Source of the DNA: Alicyclobacillus tolerans
GTDB taxonomy: Bacteria > Bacillota > Bacilli > Alicyclobacillales > Alicyclobacillaceae
Direction: 5' to 3'
Length of the DNA: 64,000 bases
Assembly: GCF_900142255.1 (NCBI RefSeq)
Contig: NZ_FRAF01000007.1
Coordinates: 60,391 to 124,390, forward strand
The notes under the pieces were generated by a model that was given only the letters and a program-made list of their open reading frames with translations, was not told the origin of the DNA and searched no databases. Every line of letters begins with the position of its first letter. The first letter of the stretch is position 1. The position numbers were made by a program, and so were the translations under genes. Shown in pieces: positions 19,254-28,816 of this stretch.

Positions 19254-20408
19254 TTAAGAGTTGTTTCCAACAGAGGCTTGATGAAGAGCGTCAACTAATT
19301 CTTGGCGAATTTCTTCATCTTCTTCAATGGAAAGTCTCTGTTTTAGAACATCCATAGCTACCTGTCCACCAATTTGCCCCAGAGCATAAGCGGCACTCGC
19401 CCGTAACTCACGACGATGGTGATCAAGAAATGGTATGATTTCCATTAGAGCTTCTCTTGCTCGCATATTGCCAAGGGCAATCAGAGCATTACGCTGGACA
19501 GTGCGTACACCTCGCCAGCCTGCAGCACTGCGACCATATAACTTTTGAAATTGGCGCTGACTCATGCGCAAAATCTTCAACAAATCTGGATAAGCTTGAT
19601 CCTTTTCAGGTTCAAAGACGGTTGCATGAGCATACTCTATATGACGATTCTCAGGACATACCCATTGACAGGTATCACAGCCAAAAATTCTTTTTCCCAA
19701 CGCGGCACGATACGCCTTAGGTATAATACCTTTCATTTGTGTGACATAGGAGAGACAAGCAGTTGCCTGAATGACTCCGGGAGCAAGTAAAGCGCCTGTT
19801 GGACAAGCCTTGAGACACAAATCACAATGACCACATTGCATAGTAGGCATAGCTAATTGCTGACTCCCTTGAATAGGTATCCCTAATAAAATAGCTCCCA
19901 GAAAAACAAAACTACCACTCCCTGGAACAATTAGCATACAATTTTTACCTATCCATCCAATTCCGGCCCTTTCTGCAAGACGACGATCGACCATTGGTGA
20001 TGTATCTACAATGACGCGAGCAGGAATAGACCCGCCCCACTCTTCTTCCAATAAAGCATGAAGAGTGAGAAGCTGGTTGCGCAAAACAATGTGGTAATCT
20101 TCTCCATAAACATATACAGAAGTCTGTCCATGTTGGCGCGAACGCGGATGTAACCGAGCTTCATGCAAACCCTTTTCCGTCAAATAGGCCATTGCTACAA
20201 CTACAATCGATTCAGCTTCTGGCAGCCATTGACGCGGATCCATACGCTGACGAATATCGCTCACTTCAAACCCAGTCAAACCTCGTTTGGCATATTCGCT
20301 CAGAATGGGTTGCAATTCTTCAAACGGACTGGCATCGGTGGCGCCTACCGCGGCAAAATTTAGAGGACGAGCTATTTCTTGCAGCCTTTCAAGCGTCAAA
20401 CTTTTCAC
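19254..20408 (-). CDS. queG: Epoxyqueuosine reductase
   Basis: 384-residue cobalamin-dependent iron-sulfur enzyme for the last step of queuosine biosynthesis in tRNA, reducing epoxyqueuosine to queuosine. The DUF1730 N-terminal domain is followed by two 4Fe-4S clusters: CGHCDLCLKACPTGAL and the distal Cys in FGCDTCQWVCPEN. A C-terminal HEAT-like repeat (ALGNMRAREAL..., AAYALGQIGG...) of about 80 residues is the long QueG form. The GTG start overlaps the rnhA stop (GTGA), so translation is probably coupled to rnhA. No other queuosine genes are in the window. Confidence 0.94.
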   Translation of the reverse strand: MKSLTLERLQEIARPLNFAAVGATDASPFEELQPILSEYAKRGLTGFEVSDIRQRMDPRQWLPEAESIVVVAMAYLTEKGLHEARLHPRSRQHGQTSVYVYGEDYHIVLRNQLLTLHALLEEEWGGSIPARVIVDTSPMVDRRLAERAGIGWIGKNCMLIVPGSGSFVFLGAILLGIPIQGSQQLAMPTMQCGHCDLCLKACPTGALLAPGVIQATACLSYVTQMKGIIPKAYRAALGKRIFGCDTCQWVCPENRHIEYAHATVFEPEKDQAYPDLLKILRMSQRQFQKLYGRSAAGWRGVRTVQRNALIALGNMRAREALMEIIPFLDHHRRELRASAAYALGQIGGQVAMDVLKQRLSIEEDEEIRQELVDALHQASVGNNS

Positions 20409-20878
20409 CGCTTCGGCACCGCCTCGCGAGCAAGGGCATCGCACCGTTCATTATAAAAATCCCCAGCATGTCCTTTTACTTTCGCAAACTCCACTTGATG
20501 GCGCTCTACCTCTTGCAACAACCTCTCCCACAAATCACGGTTTTGAACTAAATCTCCTTTACTGTTTTTCCAATTATTTTTTCGCCAATTGACATACCAA
20601 CGTTGGCGAAAACAATTAACCACATAAGCTGAATCACTGTATATTCGAACCCGACAAGGTTTACGCAAACAAGCCAGCGCTTCCACTACTGCTTGAATTT
20701 CCATGCGCTGGTTTGTCGTCTGCAGTTCGCCGCCGGAAATTTCCTTACTATGATTTTGATAAAGTAAAATAGCAGCCCATCCTCCTGGCCCTGGATTACC
20801 GCTGCATGCTCCATCTGTATAAACTTCCACCCAATCGTCTTCGCTGGATAAAGATAATTCCGACACTTCATTTCCCAC
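20405..20878 (-). CDS. rnhA: Ribonuclease HI
   Basis: 157-residue RNase H1, cutting the RNA strand of RNA-DNA hybrids (primers, R-loops). The four acidic catalytic residues are all present: Asp22 in TDGACSGNPG, Glu59 in NQRMEI, Asp81 in SDSAYV and Asp146 in ERCDALAR, with His136 in KGHAGDFYNE. The basic handle region (RWYVNWRKNNWKNSKG) is present as in E. coli, whereas B. subtilis YpdQ and YpeP lack such a typical arrangement. It starts at GTG (20876-20878); a GTG four codons later is an alternative with better ribosome-site spacing. It precedes queG in a two-gene unit. Confidence 0.95.
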   Translation of the reverse strand: MGNEVSELSLSSEDDWVEVYTDGACSGNPGPGGWAAILLYQNHSKEISGGELQTTNQRMEIQAVVEALACLRKPCRVRIYSDSAYVVNCFRQRWYVNWRKNNWKNSKGDLVQNRDLWERLLQEVERHQVEFAKVKGHAGDFYNERCDALAREAVPKR

Positions 20879-20965
20879 TCCCTATTTGTCCACTCACTTA
20901 TCTCCTTTTCATTATATACCGGAAAGGAAGTCGTTCTAGAAATGTCCGAACCACCAGCAAAACAT

Positions 20966-21139
20966 TTAGGTAAACATCCGCCAGAAAATAAATCCTGATG
21001 CACTAAAAGATAAAACTCCCAGTACATAGGCTACAGCAGACCCAAACCCTTGATGATTAGAGCGCATCCACAATCCAAAAGAAATCGTATATATCAGAAT
21101 CATCAATGGAACAATCATGGCAAAAACAAATTTAAGCAT
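20966..21139 (-). CDS. Small membrane protein after gerAB
   Basis: 57 residues with two hydrophobic segments (FVFAMIVPLMILIYTISFG and AVAYVLGVLSFSASGFIF) joined by a short basic turn. ATG 21137-21139 has AGGAGG ten bases upstream and overlaps the end of gerAB by eight bases, so it is probably the third gene of the germination operon. No family is recognised. In some Bacillales small membrane proteins accompany Ger receptors and affect their level; that role here is inference only. Confidence 0.65.
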   Translation of the reverse strand: MLKFVFAMIVPLMILIYTISFGLWMRSNHQGFGSAVAYVLGVLSFSASGFIFWRMFT

Positions 21140-22277
21140 GTGCCGTTCGCCTCCTTTTATTTCTTCTTTTATCTCTTCCCCCTCCACCTCGACGTAAATG
21201 ATGACGGATGACACCACTCAAAATGATAAAAACGGGCAACGCAAAAACAACCGTCCAACCCCATTGCATAAGGTACTGATCATCCATCGTGATCACCCTT
21301 ACCAAATCGGCATGCCATAAGGAAATAGCAAAACAAAGCAACGAAATGGAGGGTATTGAAGGACGAAAAGATTTCCATCCAACTGCTTTACCCAGCAAAT
21401 ATCCTGCTCCCCAAAGGCTTACAGCCATTTTGACGATGGCTGCTGTAACCCAAAGAAAAACGAAAATACTTTCCAATCTTTGAAAAAACCTGCCCAAGTA
21501 TATCATGCGTGCCATTTGGTAAAGCGCAAATGAAGCCTTGCCTGCTTCCACTGGTGAAAAGACCATATGGAAAGTCACCAAGAACGCGGTTAATAGCAAT
21601 GTAGACACAACAATAGATACTGTACCAATTACTCGAAAATCACGCGGATGATAGGCATGTGGAAAAATGACACACAGCAATAGCACATTATTGAAGATAG
21701 AAATGTAAAAAACTGATGATTTCAAAACTACCCAAGGTCCTGAGCCCCAAAATGGAAAAAGATACATGGGATGCCACCAGTTGGCTGTCATCAGACAGAG
21801 AGCAAGTATGCCAATGATTAAAATAGGTTGCACAAAATACGCTGTTCGACAGATTCCTTCTAATCCCATATAGGCAATATAAGCAGATGCTGCCATAAAC
21901 ACAGCGCCAATCAGCAGGATAGGTGTTGAAGGCAAAACTGTCGTGATAACATTTTCTGTAAATTGTCTGGATACACTTGCTGTGGAAAGAATAAAATAAC
22001 CTACTACAATCAGTATAAAAAACATCGTTATTGGCTTTCCAAATGTTTCTTGTGAAACCTGAACAATATCCATATATGGAAAATATTTTGATAGCAACAT
22101 TTCAACAATTAAAAATACAATCAGGGTTATAGCTCCTGATATAATAGGTTCCATCCAAGCGGCTTCCAGCGTTGTCTGGCTAACATAACGTGGATACATG
22201 AGAAAAGCGTTAGAAGCTACAATAATGGTCAGCATAGCAATCAGTTCTCTGGTTCCGACACGCGTTTTTTGCTTCAT
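21132..22277 (-). CDS. gerAB: Spore germination receptor B subunit (GerAB family)
   Basis: 381-residue APC-type membrane protein with ten hydrophobic segments, the B subunit of a nutrient germinant receptor in the spore inner membrane; in B. subtilis the B subunit binds the amino-acid germinant. Segment 1 (RELIAMLTIIVASNAFLM) and the PYMDIVQVSQETFGKP region are typical. A short very basic tail (RRGGGGRDKRRNKRRR) closes the protein. ATG 22275-22277 has an AAAGGAAAG site. It follows gerAA by 34 bases and is followed by a small membrane protein instead of a GerC lipoprotein. Confidence 0.92.
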   Translation of the reverse strand: MKQKTRVGTRELIAMLTIIVASNAFLMYPRYVSQTTLEAAWMEPIISGAITLIVFLIVEMLLSKYFPYMDIVQVSQETFGKPITMFFILIVVGYFILSTASVSRQFTENVITTVLPSTPILLIGAVFMAASAYIAYMGLEGICRTAYFVQPILIIGILALCLMTANWWHPMYLFPFWGSGPWVVLKSSVFYISIFNNVLLLCVIFPHAYHPRDFRVIGTVSIVVSTLLLTAFLVTFHMVFSPVEAGKASFALYQMARMIYLGRFFQRLESIFVFLWVTAAIVKMAVSLWGAGYLLGKAVGWKSFRPSIPSISLLCFAISLWHADLVRVITMDDQYLMQWGWTVVFALPVFIILSGVIRHHLRRGGGGRDKRRNKRRRTAHA

Positions 22278-22311
22278 TGACACTTTCCTTTCCAGCACTT
22301 ACTCGTCATAA

Positions 22312-24120
22312 CTAGCTTTTAGACTTCTTGTTAGACTTTGTTAAATTGGGGACAGGTCGCGTTTCCGCACTCCACGGTCTGGTAATAGGACTCTGCCGCC
22401 ATCGTTTGAGCGGCTTGAGATAGTCTGGTCTACGATTCATTTGAAAGACATAGCCGCGTACGAGTACATCAGGAGACCCGCCCATGCTAGGTGCAACCGG
22501 AGCCAACAAGGGTACACCAAATGATTTTTGTACTGTAAGTCGAACCAGATAAACAATCCCTAGAATTGCGATACCATAAAACCCCAAAAACGCCCCAGCA
22601 ATGAGGAAAACAAATCGTGCCACACGAACAGCAAGGCTCAGATTGTAATTTGGAATGGTAAAGCTGGCTAAGGCAGTTGTAGCTACAACAATGACGAGTA
22701 AAGGTGAAACAATACCAGCCTGTACGGCAGCCTGACCGATAATAAGGGCTCCAACTATACCAATGGTGGGTCCAATTACCGATGGTATCCTAATTCCGGC
22801 TTCTCGAATTAATTCTATGGCAAATTCCATCAAGAGAATTTCTACGACTACTGGAAAAGGTACTTGTTCACGGCTTCCAGCAATGGCCAACATCAAATCG
22901 GTTGGAATCATTTCTGGATGATAGTTGGTCACAGCCACATACATCCCTGGCAAAAGCAGAGCGACTACTAACGCAATCCAGCGCAAACCTCGCAAAAAAG
23001 CACCAAAAGGGAAACGCAAGTAAGCATCTTCCGATGTCTGAACCATGGTCCAAAGTACAACGGGTACCGCTAGTACAAAAGGACTATTGCCAACAAAAAT
23101 GGCCACATGTCCTTCCACTAAAAGCGATGCAATACGATCGGGACGTTCAGTTGAAAATACTTGCGGAATCAGAAGATTGGGCTTATCATCTAAAAATTGT
23201 TCAAGAAGACCGCTATCTGGCAAATAATCTACCTCTATCGCTTTGATTCGCTTTTTTACTTCTTCAACCAATTCTGGATTCGTCAATCCTTCTATCCACA
23301 TGACCCCAATATCAGTTGGCGCCAATTTACCAATGGAAAGAATATCGGTCACCAAATGTTCCGATCTCAATATTGAACGAACTAACCCTGTATTTGCCCG
23401 AAAACTTTCAGTAAATCCGTTATGCGGCCCACGTACAACATTTTCTGTCAACGCTGTGCCCACTGTACGGTGTTCCCAACCTTTGGTTTCTACCGTGAGA
23501 GCCGCGTCACAGCCGTCCACCAAAACTACAGTCGACCCTGCCAAAACGGCGTTGACTAAATCTGTCCACTCATTGATGGCTTCCACCTGATTGCCAGGCA
23601 ATAACCGTTCAGCAATAGCATCCATTCGTTTTTTACTATCATCTTCAGGAATATGGGTAAGAATCATTAAAGGCTGCAGAATGTGTGTGTTGATGATATT
23701 TTTATCTGCCATACCATCAACAAAAACGGCAAAAGCTTTCCAGGGACGACGAACCCCAATCGTAAATTCTCGTACAACAACGTCCTTATTGATGTCCAGG
23801 TGGAACGTGGATTTTAGTTTATCTTTACATTCTTCCAAGTGGGCAGGAATCTGTTCATCATCATAAGATGCCATATGCTCAACACTGACATCGTACTCTT
23901 GCGCCGACTGCTTGATATATTCCCGCAACGCCCGCGGTCGTACAGTCGATCCGCCCTTGTGACCGAGAGGAAGAAAACTGCCGGTTGTACTGTTTGAACT
24001 CTCTGAATTGTTTTCACCATTTGAACTCCGACTCGACTCATTCAATGTGAATGTCTCATCCATGACGGAATCGTCAACAATCAATAATTTTCTTAACCAA
24101 AGTGGAAATTTTAAGGCCAC
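22312..24120 (-). CDS. gerAA: Spore germination receptor A subunit (GerA family)
   Basis: 602-residue A subunit of a germinant receptor. A hydrophilic N-terminal domain (about 1-370), with a Ser/Asn-rich insert at about 27-47 (NESSRSSNGENNSESSNS), is followed by five to six transmembrane segments and a short Arg/Lys-rich tail. Typical GerA stretches are VVLVDGCDAALTVETKGWEH, PHNGFTESFRANTGLVRSIL and EILLMEFAIELIREAGIRIP. Start is GTG (24118-24120), eight bases after GAGGTG. A SigG-like promoter lies 56 bases upstream, which fits forespore expression. Confidence 0.95.
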   Translation of the reverse strand: MALKFPLWLRKLLIVDDSVMDETFTLNESSRSSNGENNSESSNSTTGSFLPLGHKGGSTVRPRALREYIKQSAQEYDVSVEHMASYDDEQIPAHLEECKDKLKSTFHLDINKDVVVREFTIGVRRPWKAFAVFVDGMADKNIINTHILQPLMILTHIPEDDSKKRMDAIAERLLPGNQVEAINEWTDLVNAVLAGSTVVLVDGCDAALTVETKGWEHRTVGTALTENVVRGPHNGFTESFRANTGLVRSILRSEHLVTDILSIGKLAPTDIGVMWIEGLTNPELVEEVKKRIKAIEVDYLPDSGLLEQFLDDKPNLLIPQVFSTERPDRIASLLVEGHVAIFVGNSPFVLAVPVVLWTMVQTSEDAYLRFPFGAFLRGLRWIALVVALLLPGMYVAVTNYHPEMIPTDLMLAIAGSREQVPFPVVVEILLMEFAIELIREAGIRIPSVIGPTIGIVGALIIGQAAVQAGIVSPLLVIVVATTALASFTIPNYNLSLAVRVARFVFLIAGAFLGFYGIAILGIVYLVRLTVQKSFGVPLLAPVAPSMGGSPDVLVRGYVFQMNRRPDYLKPLKRWRQSPITRPWSAETRPVPNLTKSNKKSKS

Positions 24121-24175
24121 GCGGACATCACCTCACTTTCTTGACCGTGCAGGAACGGATTTTTTTCAGTGAGGT

Positions 24176-24206
24176 TAGCGTGTACGTGCGTCAGACAGTT
24201 TATTCA
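24176..24206 (-). promoter_or_regulatory. Putative SigG promoter of the ger operon
   Basis: On the minus strand TGAATA (24201-24206) and CACGCTA (24176-24182) are spaced by exactly 18 bases. The recalled SigG pattern is a GAATA-type -35, about 18 bases, then CATnnTA; the -10 differs at one position (CAC instead of CAT). It lies 56 bases before the gerAA start. Confidence 0.55.
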
Positions 24207-24288
24207 GGGACAGTAAACTTCAAGTATGTTTAGACCAAGAAATGATGAGGGTAACCCAATAATAAGAGAGGAAATACAAGACCATGAC

Positions 24289-24882
24289 TCAAGAAATCTT
24301 ACTTGTCAAAGCTGGAAAAATACTGATTTCCAGTGTCAGCAGACGTGTACGAGGATTGTAAGCAAGTGCTCGAATTCGAAAGGGCGATTGAGGTCGCTCA
24401 CTCAAATTAACTTGAATCATATCGTTCTGGCTCTGGAGTTGTATCCAGTTGGGCCATGGCATGCGTTCAAAAAACAGAAACAAAAGCCGGTTGGGTAGTC
24501 CTACACCACCCATACTGGATTGCTCTAACTGCAAATTCAAATTACCATTTTCAACCACAGGCAAAAAAGTCATATCGAATGGTATGACACGGCCAAGAAA
24601 AAGAATATCGAGCTGAGCTTTCCAATTATTTGCAAATTTGACTTTGGCACTTTGCAAAAACCGATTCAAATCTTTCTGACGAGGTAAATCATAGGCCAAA
24701 TATGCGTTGATGGCTTCGTCTCCTATAGACATTTGGATATTTGCTGGCGTGCCCGAAGGTATGCTCTGCAATGGAACAGTTGAAGCACTCGGTTTAGGAA
24801 AACTCGTAACCCAAACCAGCAGTCCAATGGCTGCCAACAAATTTATCGAGAGAAGAACCACAAACGCTCGTTTCCAAATCAT
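24289..24882 (-). CDS. YpmS-like membrane-anchored protein (DUF2140)
   Basis: 197 residues: an N-terminal membrane anchor (about 5-27, AFVVLLSINLLAAIGLLVWV) and an extracytoplasmic beta-rich domain. It resembles YpmS-type DUF2140 proteins, in which the outside domain holds short blocks such as IGDEAINAYLAY, the central VENGNLNLQLEQ and the near-terminal RIRALAYNPRTRLLTLEI. Molecular role unknown. ATG follows AGGAGGATAGAAG, 23 bases after nth, so it is probably the last gene of the fadD-yunD-nth run. Confidence 0.75.
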   Translation of the reverse strand: MIWKRAFVVLLSINLLAAIGLLVWVTSFPKPSASTVPLQSIPSGTPANIQMSIGDEAINAYLAYDLPRQKDLNRFLQSAKVKFANNWKAQLDILFLGRVIPFDMTFLPVVENGNLNLQLEQSSMGGVGLPNRLLFLFFERMPWPNWIQLQSQNDMIQVNLSERPQSPFRIRALAYNPRTRLLTLEISIFPALTSKIS

Positions 24883-24905
24883 CTTCTATCCTCCTGTATG
24901 TCCAT

Positions 24906-25646
24906 TTACAGGGACGAGGCGACCTTTTTGCCCGATCTCGTTTTTGATTTCTTCTTCTCAACTGGTGGTTTTATCTCAAACACTTTATCATTTAACCGCT
25001 TATCACTCTGCAAGCGAGGATAAAATTGACAATATTCTAAAACAGGACAAAGTTCGCACTTAGGATTTCTCGCTGTACAAACTTGCCGACCATGTTGAAT
25101 CAACCAGTGATGCGTCTGGCTCCAGAGTTTTTGTGGAATACGCTGGCAAATCTGTCTCTCAGTAATATCAGGCTTCAAACTATTGGCAAGTCCTAAACGA
25201 TTGGCTACGCGATTGACATGTGTATCCACTGCTAACGCTGGGATACCAAAAGCGTTTGAGACAACAACATTAGCCGTTTTTCTCCCCACTCCTGGTAAAC
25301 GAATTAATTCGTCTTGAGCTTGCGGGACAAGACCATGATATTCTTTTAAAATCATTTTGGAAGCAGCAATAATATTATCCGCTTTGGCGCGAAAAAGTCC
25401 AACTTCCCTAATTTCCTCCTGTAACTCTTCCGATGTAGCCGCAGCAAATTCCTCAGGTTCACGATATTTTTGAAATAACCTTGCTGTAACCTGATTGACG
25501 CGAACATCCGTGCATTGCGCGGATAACATAGTGGCAATCAGTAATTCAAAAGGAGTCGTATAATTTAGAGCACATTTTGCATCTGGATAGGCAGCCTCTA
25601 GCTTAGCTAGCATCTTTCTTGCCTGAGACTTAGACAACAACCGCAT
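24906..25646 (-). CDS. nth: Endonuclease III
   Basis: 246-residue bifunctional DNA glycosylase/AP lyase that removes oxidised pyrimidines. Helix-hairpin-helix LPGVGRKTANVV with the catalytic Lys (about 123), the catalytic Asp in VDTHVNRV (about 141), and a 4Fe-4S cluster with Cys spacing 6-2-5 (CTARNPKCELCPVLEYC). A basic tail of about 30 residues (KPPVEKKKSKTRSGKK) extends the usual end. Start ATG overlaps the yunD stop (TGATG) with AGGAG eight bases upstream; an in-frame GTG one codon earlier is less likely. Confidence 0.96.
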   Translation of the reverse strand: MRLLSKSQARKMLAKLEAAYPDAKCALNYTTPFELLIATMLSAQCTDVRVNQVTARLFQKYREPEEFAAATSEELQEEIREVGLFRAKADNIIAASKMILKEYHGLVPQAQDELIRLPGVGRKTANVVVSNAFGIPALAVDTHVNRVANRLGLANSLKPDITERQICQRIPQKLWSQTHHWLIQHGRQVCTARNPKCELCPVLEYCQFYPRLQSDKRLNDKVFEIKPPVEKKKSKTRSGKKVASSL

Positions 25647-27097
25647 CACTGACTCTCCTCTTCATCCACAGTAGAATCTATCTGATAACGTATCTCATTC
25701 GCTTTTTCCCAAACATTTTCCTGTTGAATATAGTTTACCAGAAGTTCTCTCACCATAGGTGCACCAAAAGTAACTTCTGTTCCGCATTGAAACTGGGGAA
25801 AAGTATGGGTTAAGTATAGATATTCACAAGTGGCAACACGATAAACGCCTTCCAAATTCATTTCTTTCCCCGCCAGCATGACCTTTTCAATCACATGCTG
25901 ACCGTCCTGCAATTCTTTTGTATAAATCACTGCCCCGGCAACAGCAAGATGACCAATCACCGCTCCTCGGAACCCAAAACCCTTTCCTAATTTCATCTGA
26001 ATCTCTGGTTGCAGCCCTACTTCAAGAATCGAGAGAATTTGCTGACCGGTCAGATTCATGAGTACAGGACGAGTTGGTGTGCTGCATGCTCCAAGAAGAT
26101 GATATTGATCTGCACGCCCTGGCAGCAGACTGGCCGTTAAAGCTCCTGACATCATAATGGAAAGATGAGCATCATAATTCGCTAATAAAGCATCCGCTAA
26201 CAAATTAGCAAAGGCAGATTCACCGCGGAAACGCACTTCTAAACGTTCTGGAATTTCCGCTACTTGTTTGCCCATCACTGTGTCAATCTCCGACCGCCAA
26301 GATTCATAGGCTGCCAGCATAGCCCTATCAAGGGGTTCATATTCATTCACTTCTACAAGTTCCACACTTACAGAACCTACTCGCTTCTCATCTGAAACCC
26401 ATTCCAGCGACACATGCCCAAAAGCGCGACCATGCTTGCCAGCCTGAAAAATGTAGGTATGACCGACGACTTCCGGCTCGTGCATAAAGTGATGCGTGTG
26501 CCCTCCTAAAATCACGTCTATTCCTGGAACACGTTGCGCTAAAACGCGATCGTCAAAAAGGCCCAAATGGGAGAGGCAGATGACTACACTGCAACCTTTC
26601 CCGCGCAGTTCTTGAACAACCTCTTTCGCCGTTTCAAAAGGCGGAGCAGCCTTAACACCAAGCGGTTGATAGGCAAGTGGATAAGCTGCCGTCAATCCAA
26701 AAACTCCTATGGTCACATTTTCCTGAGATAAAATCAACGCGCGATCAAAAAAAGGAAACGATTGACCATTGAGCTGCTGAAGATTGGCACAAAGTATACG
26801 CGTGTTTGCTAAGTTACCGAGTTCCCCCCATACACTGCTGGGTAAAGTAAGACCCTCGTTGTTCCCAAAAACCCATGCATCTACAGATAGAGCGCGCATC
26901 ATAGCCGCGTTGACTCTGCCCAGCGACGCCTCAGTTTCCGGACGAACGCGGTCGATTAAATCTCCAATATCAAACGTCCATACTACTTCCTTGGAAGCTG
27001 TCAAATTTGCACGAAGAGCGCGCAGGCGATGGCCTACGCGCATATAATTTTCGAGAGAGCTGTGCAAATCGTTTGTGTGCAGCAAATGAATTTTCAT
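25646..27097 (-). CDS. yunD: YunD-type 5'-nucleotidase / metallophosphoesterase
   Basis: 483 residues. Calcineurin-like N-terminal domain with the metal-site blocks HTNDLHSS, DIGDLIDR, GNNEGL (in place of GNHE, as I recall for YunD-like proteins), CLSHLGL and GGHTHH, then a 5'-nucleotidase C-terminal domain starting near residue 290. Unlike secreted 5'-nucleotidases it has no signal peptide, so it acts in the cytoplasm on an unknown nucleotide-like substrate. ATG 27095-27097 follows GAGGGGG by eight bases; the longer TTG/ATG reading is not favoured. It overlaps nth by one base. Confidence 0.87.
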   Translation of the reverse strand: MKIHLLHTNDLHSSLENYMRVGHRLRALRANLTASKEVVWTFDIGDLIDRVRPETEASLGRVNAAMMRALSVDAWVFGNNEGLTLPSSVWGELGNLANTRILCANLQQLNGQSFPFFDRALILSQENVTIGVFGLTAAYPLAYQPLGVKAAPPFETAKEVVQELRGKGCSVVICLSHLGLFDDRVLAQRVPGIDVILGGHTHHFMHEPEVVGHTYIFQAGKHGRAFGHVSLEWVSDEKRVGSVSVELVEVNEYEPLDRAMLAAYESWRSEIDTVMGKQVAEIPERLEVRFRGESAFANLLADALLANYDAHLSIMMSGALTASLLPGRADQYHLLGACSTPTRPVLMNLTGQQILSILEVGLQPEIQMKLGKGFGFRGAVIGHLAVAGAVIYTKELQDGQHVIEKVMLAGKEMNLEGVYRVATCEYLYLTHTFPQFQCGTEVTFGAPMVRELLVNYIQQENVWEKANEIRYQIDSTVDEEESQ

Positions 27098-27147
27098 GCG
27101 GTCATCCCCCTCGATATCCATGACCGCGCGATTTCGGATACCGTTTG

Positions 27148-28716
27148 CTAACTTTTTAGCGCACGGCGGAGCACTTTACCAACGGCTGACTTAGGCAAAC
27201 TATCCCTAAATTCGAAGCTGCGTGGAACTTTATAAGCAGCAAGTTGCTCCCGGCAAAACGCGTGAAGCTCTTCCTCACTGACCGACATGCCTGGCCTTAG
27301 AACCACGTAAGCCTTTACCGTCTCTCCCCGATAATCATCCTCTACACCAATTACAGCGGCTTCTAGAATAGCCGGATGGCGATAGAGCGCTTCCTCTACT
27401 TCGCGCGGATATACATTGTAACCACTGGCGATAATCATATCTTTTTTACGATCGACGATAGAAAAAAATCCATCCTCATCCATAGTAGCAATATCTCCTG
27501 TCAACAGCCAGCCATCCAAAAGTACTGCTGCCGTCTCCTCAGGACGCTGCCAATAGCCTAACATAACCTGAGGTCCAGCAATGGCTAATTCTCCTTCACT
27601 GCCAACCGGAACTTCTTCTGCTGGATTATCAGGATTGACAATCTTCGCAGACGTACCTGGAATAAGCTTACCAATACTGCCTATTTTACGAGATGCAAGC
27701 GATGGATTGCTGTGTGTGACGGGTGACGCCTCGGATAATCCATAACCTTCTAAAACAGTTGCGCCAGTGACCTGTTCAAAAATTTCCAAGACCTTCACAG
27801 GCATAGGTGCTCCCCCGCAATTGCATACGCGCAAAGAAGACAATATATCCGAACCGGGTGTAACAGCTTGAGCCAGTGCTACATACATAGTGGGGACAGC
27901 TGGAAACAAAGTTATTTTATAATTTTGGATCGCATCTAGAGCATCCTGTACGGAGAAACGCGGCAAAATCACCAAGGGAATACCACTGACAAGAGGAAGA
28001 TTCATGGCAACTGTCATAGCGTAGACATGAAAAAACGGTAAAGCAGCCAGCGTAATATCGTCCGGTCGAACACCGTTTTCAACAGTATGCGTGGACTGAA
28101 TGGCATTAGCTACAATATTTCTGTGCGAAAGCATAGCACCTTTAGGTCGACCTGTAGTCCCTCCGGTATATTGCAACACAGCGAGAGTATCAGCAGGTGA
28201 AAGATTCTTTACAGGTTCAGCAGGACTTGCGGCCATCAGCACTTCCATAAATGAAACTGCTTGAGTCGGCAGAGAGTCTGTCGCTCCTCCTTGTAAATTT
28301 ACTACCACAAGGTCTTGTAAAGCATGTCTTTCTGTCATTTTTTCAAGAACAGGTAAGAATGAATCGAGTAAAATCAGCATGCGCATACCCGAATCTTCAA
28401 GTAAATAGGAGAGTTCTGGAGCGGTGCTCATGGGATTGACCTGCACTACGACAGCACCAATTCCCGTAATAGCATAATAAGCTATAACGTACTGAGGGCA
28501 GTTTGGCAACATGATACCCACGCGATCGCCCTGTTGAATACCTTTTGAGCGCAAAAAACCCATAAATTTTTTGACAGCTCCCAGTAACTGACCATACTTT
28601 AAAGTATGCCCCATAAAGTGAATTGCCGCTCCGTCTGGATTGCGACTCGCAGATTCGGCCAACATATCAAAAATCATCTGATTAGGTATATCGATAGCGG
28701 CTCCACTAGCAATCAT
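27148..28716 (-). CDS. fadD: Long-chain acyl-CoA synthetase
   Basis: 522-residue AMP-forming fatty acyl-CoA ligase of the ANL superfamily, activating fatty acids for beta-oxidation or lipid recycling. Core motifs: YTGGTTGRPKGAMLSH (A3, P-loop), GYGLSEASPVTH (A5), LTGDIATMDEDGFFSIVDR (A7), KKDMIIASGYNVYPREVEE (A8) and the catalytic Lys in PKSAVGKVLRRAL near the end. ATG 28714-28716 is preceded by AGGAGG. Its leader holds two palindromes (28729-28741 and 28817-28831) that could bind a TetR/GntR regulator. It heads the run fadD-yunD-nth-ypmS-like; the grouping is probably transcriptional rather than functional. Confidence 0.92.
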   Translation of the reverse strand: MIASGAAIDIPNQMIFDMLAESASRNPDGAAIHFMGHTLKYGQLLGAVKKFMGFLRSKGIQQGDRVGIMLPNCPQYVIAYYAITGIGAVVVQVNPMSTAPELSYLLEDSGMRMLILLDSFLPVLEKMTERHALQDLVVVNLQGGATDSLPTQAVSFMEVLMAASPAEPVKNLSPADTLAVLQYTGGTTGRPKGAMLSHRNIVANAIQSTHTVENGVRPDDITLAALPFFHVYAMTVAMNLPLVSGIPLVILPRFSVQDALDAIQNYKITLFPAVPTMYVALAQAVTPGSDILSSLRVCNCGGAPMPVKVLEIFEQVTGATVLEGYGLSEASPVTHSNPSLASRKIGSIGKLIPGTSAKIVNPDNPAEEVPVGSEGELAIAGPQVMLGYWQRPEETAAVLLDGWLLTGDIATMDEDGFFSIVDRKKDMIIASGYNVYPREVEEALYRHPAILEAAVIGVEDDYRGETVKAYVVLRPGMSVSEEELHAFCREQLAAYKVPRSFEFRDSLPKSAVGKVLRRALKS

Positions 28717-28728
28717 TTCTTTACCTCC

Positions 28729-28741
28729 TGACACCGTGTCA
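28729..28741. promoter_or_regulatory. Palindrome next to the fadD ribosome site
   Basis: TGACACCGTGTCA: six-base perfect arms around one base, ending at the AGGAGG of fadD. It could be a regulator operator; no regulator gene is adjacent. Confidence 0.4.
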
Positions 28742-28816
28742 TGATAAGGCTTACATTGAGGCATTCGTGATATAAAGCGAGTTTCCTGCTAGATAATCGA
28801 GACTTCCAAATATTTT

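Noticed and set aside
20881..20920. Promoter for rnhA with TATAAT at 20911-20916 (minus strand)
   Set aside because: The -10 is good but no -35 at 16-18 bases could be found, so it is not listed as a feature.
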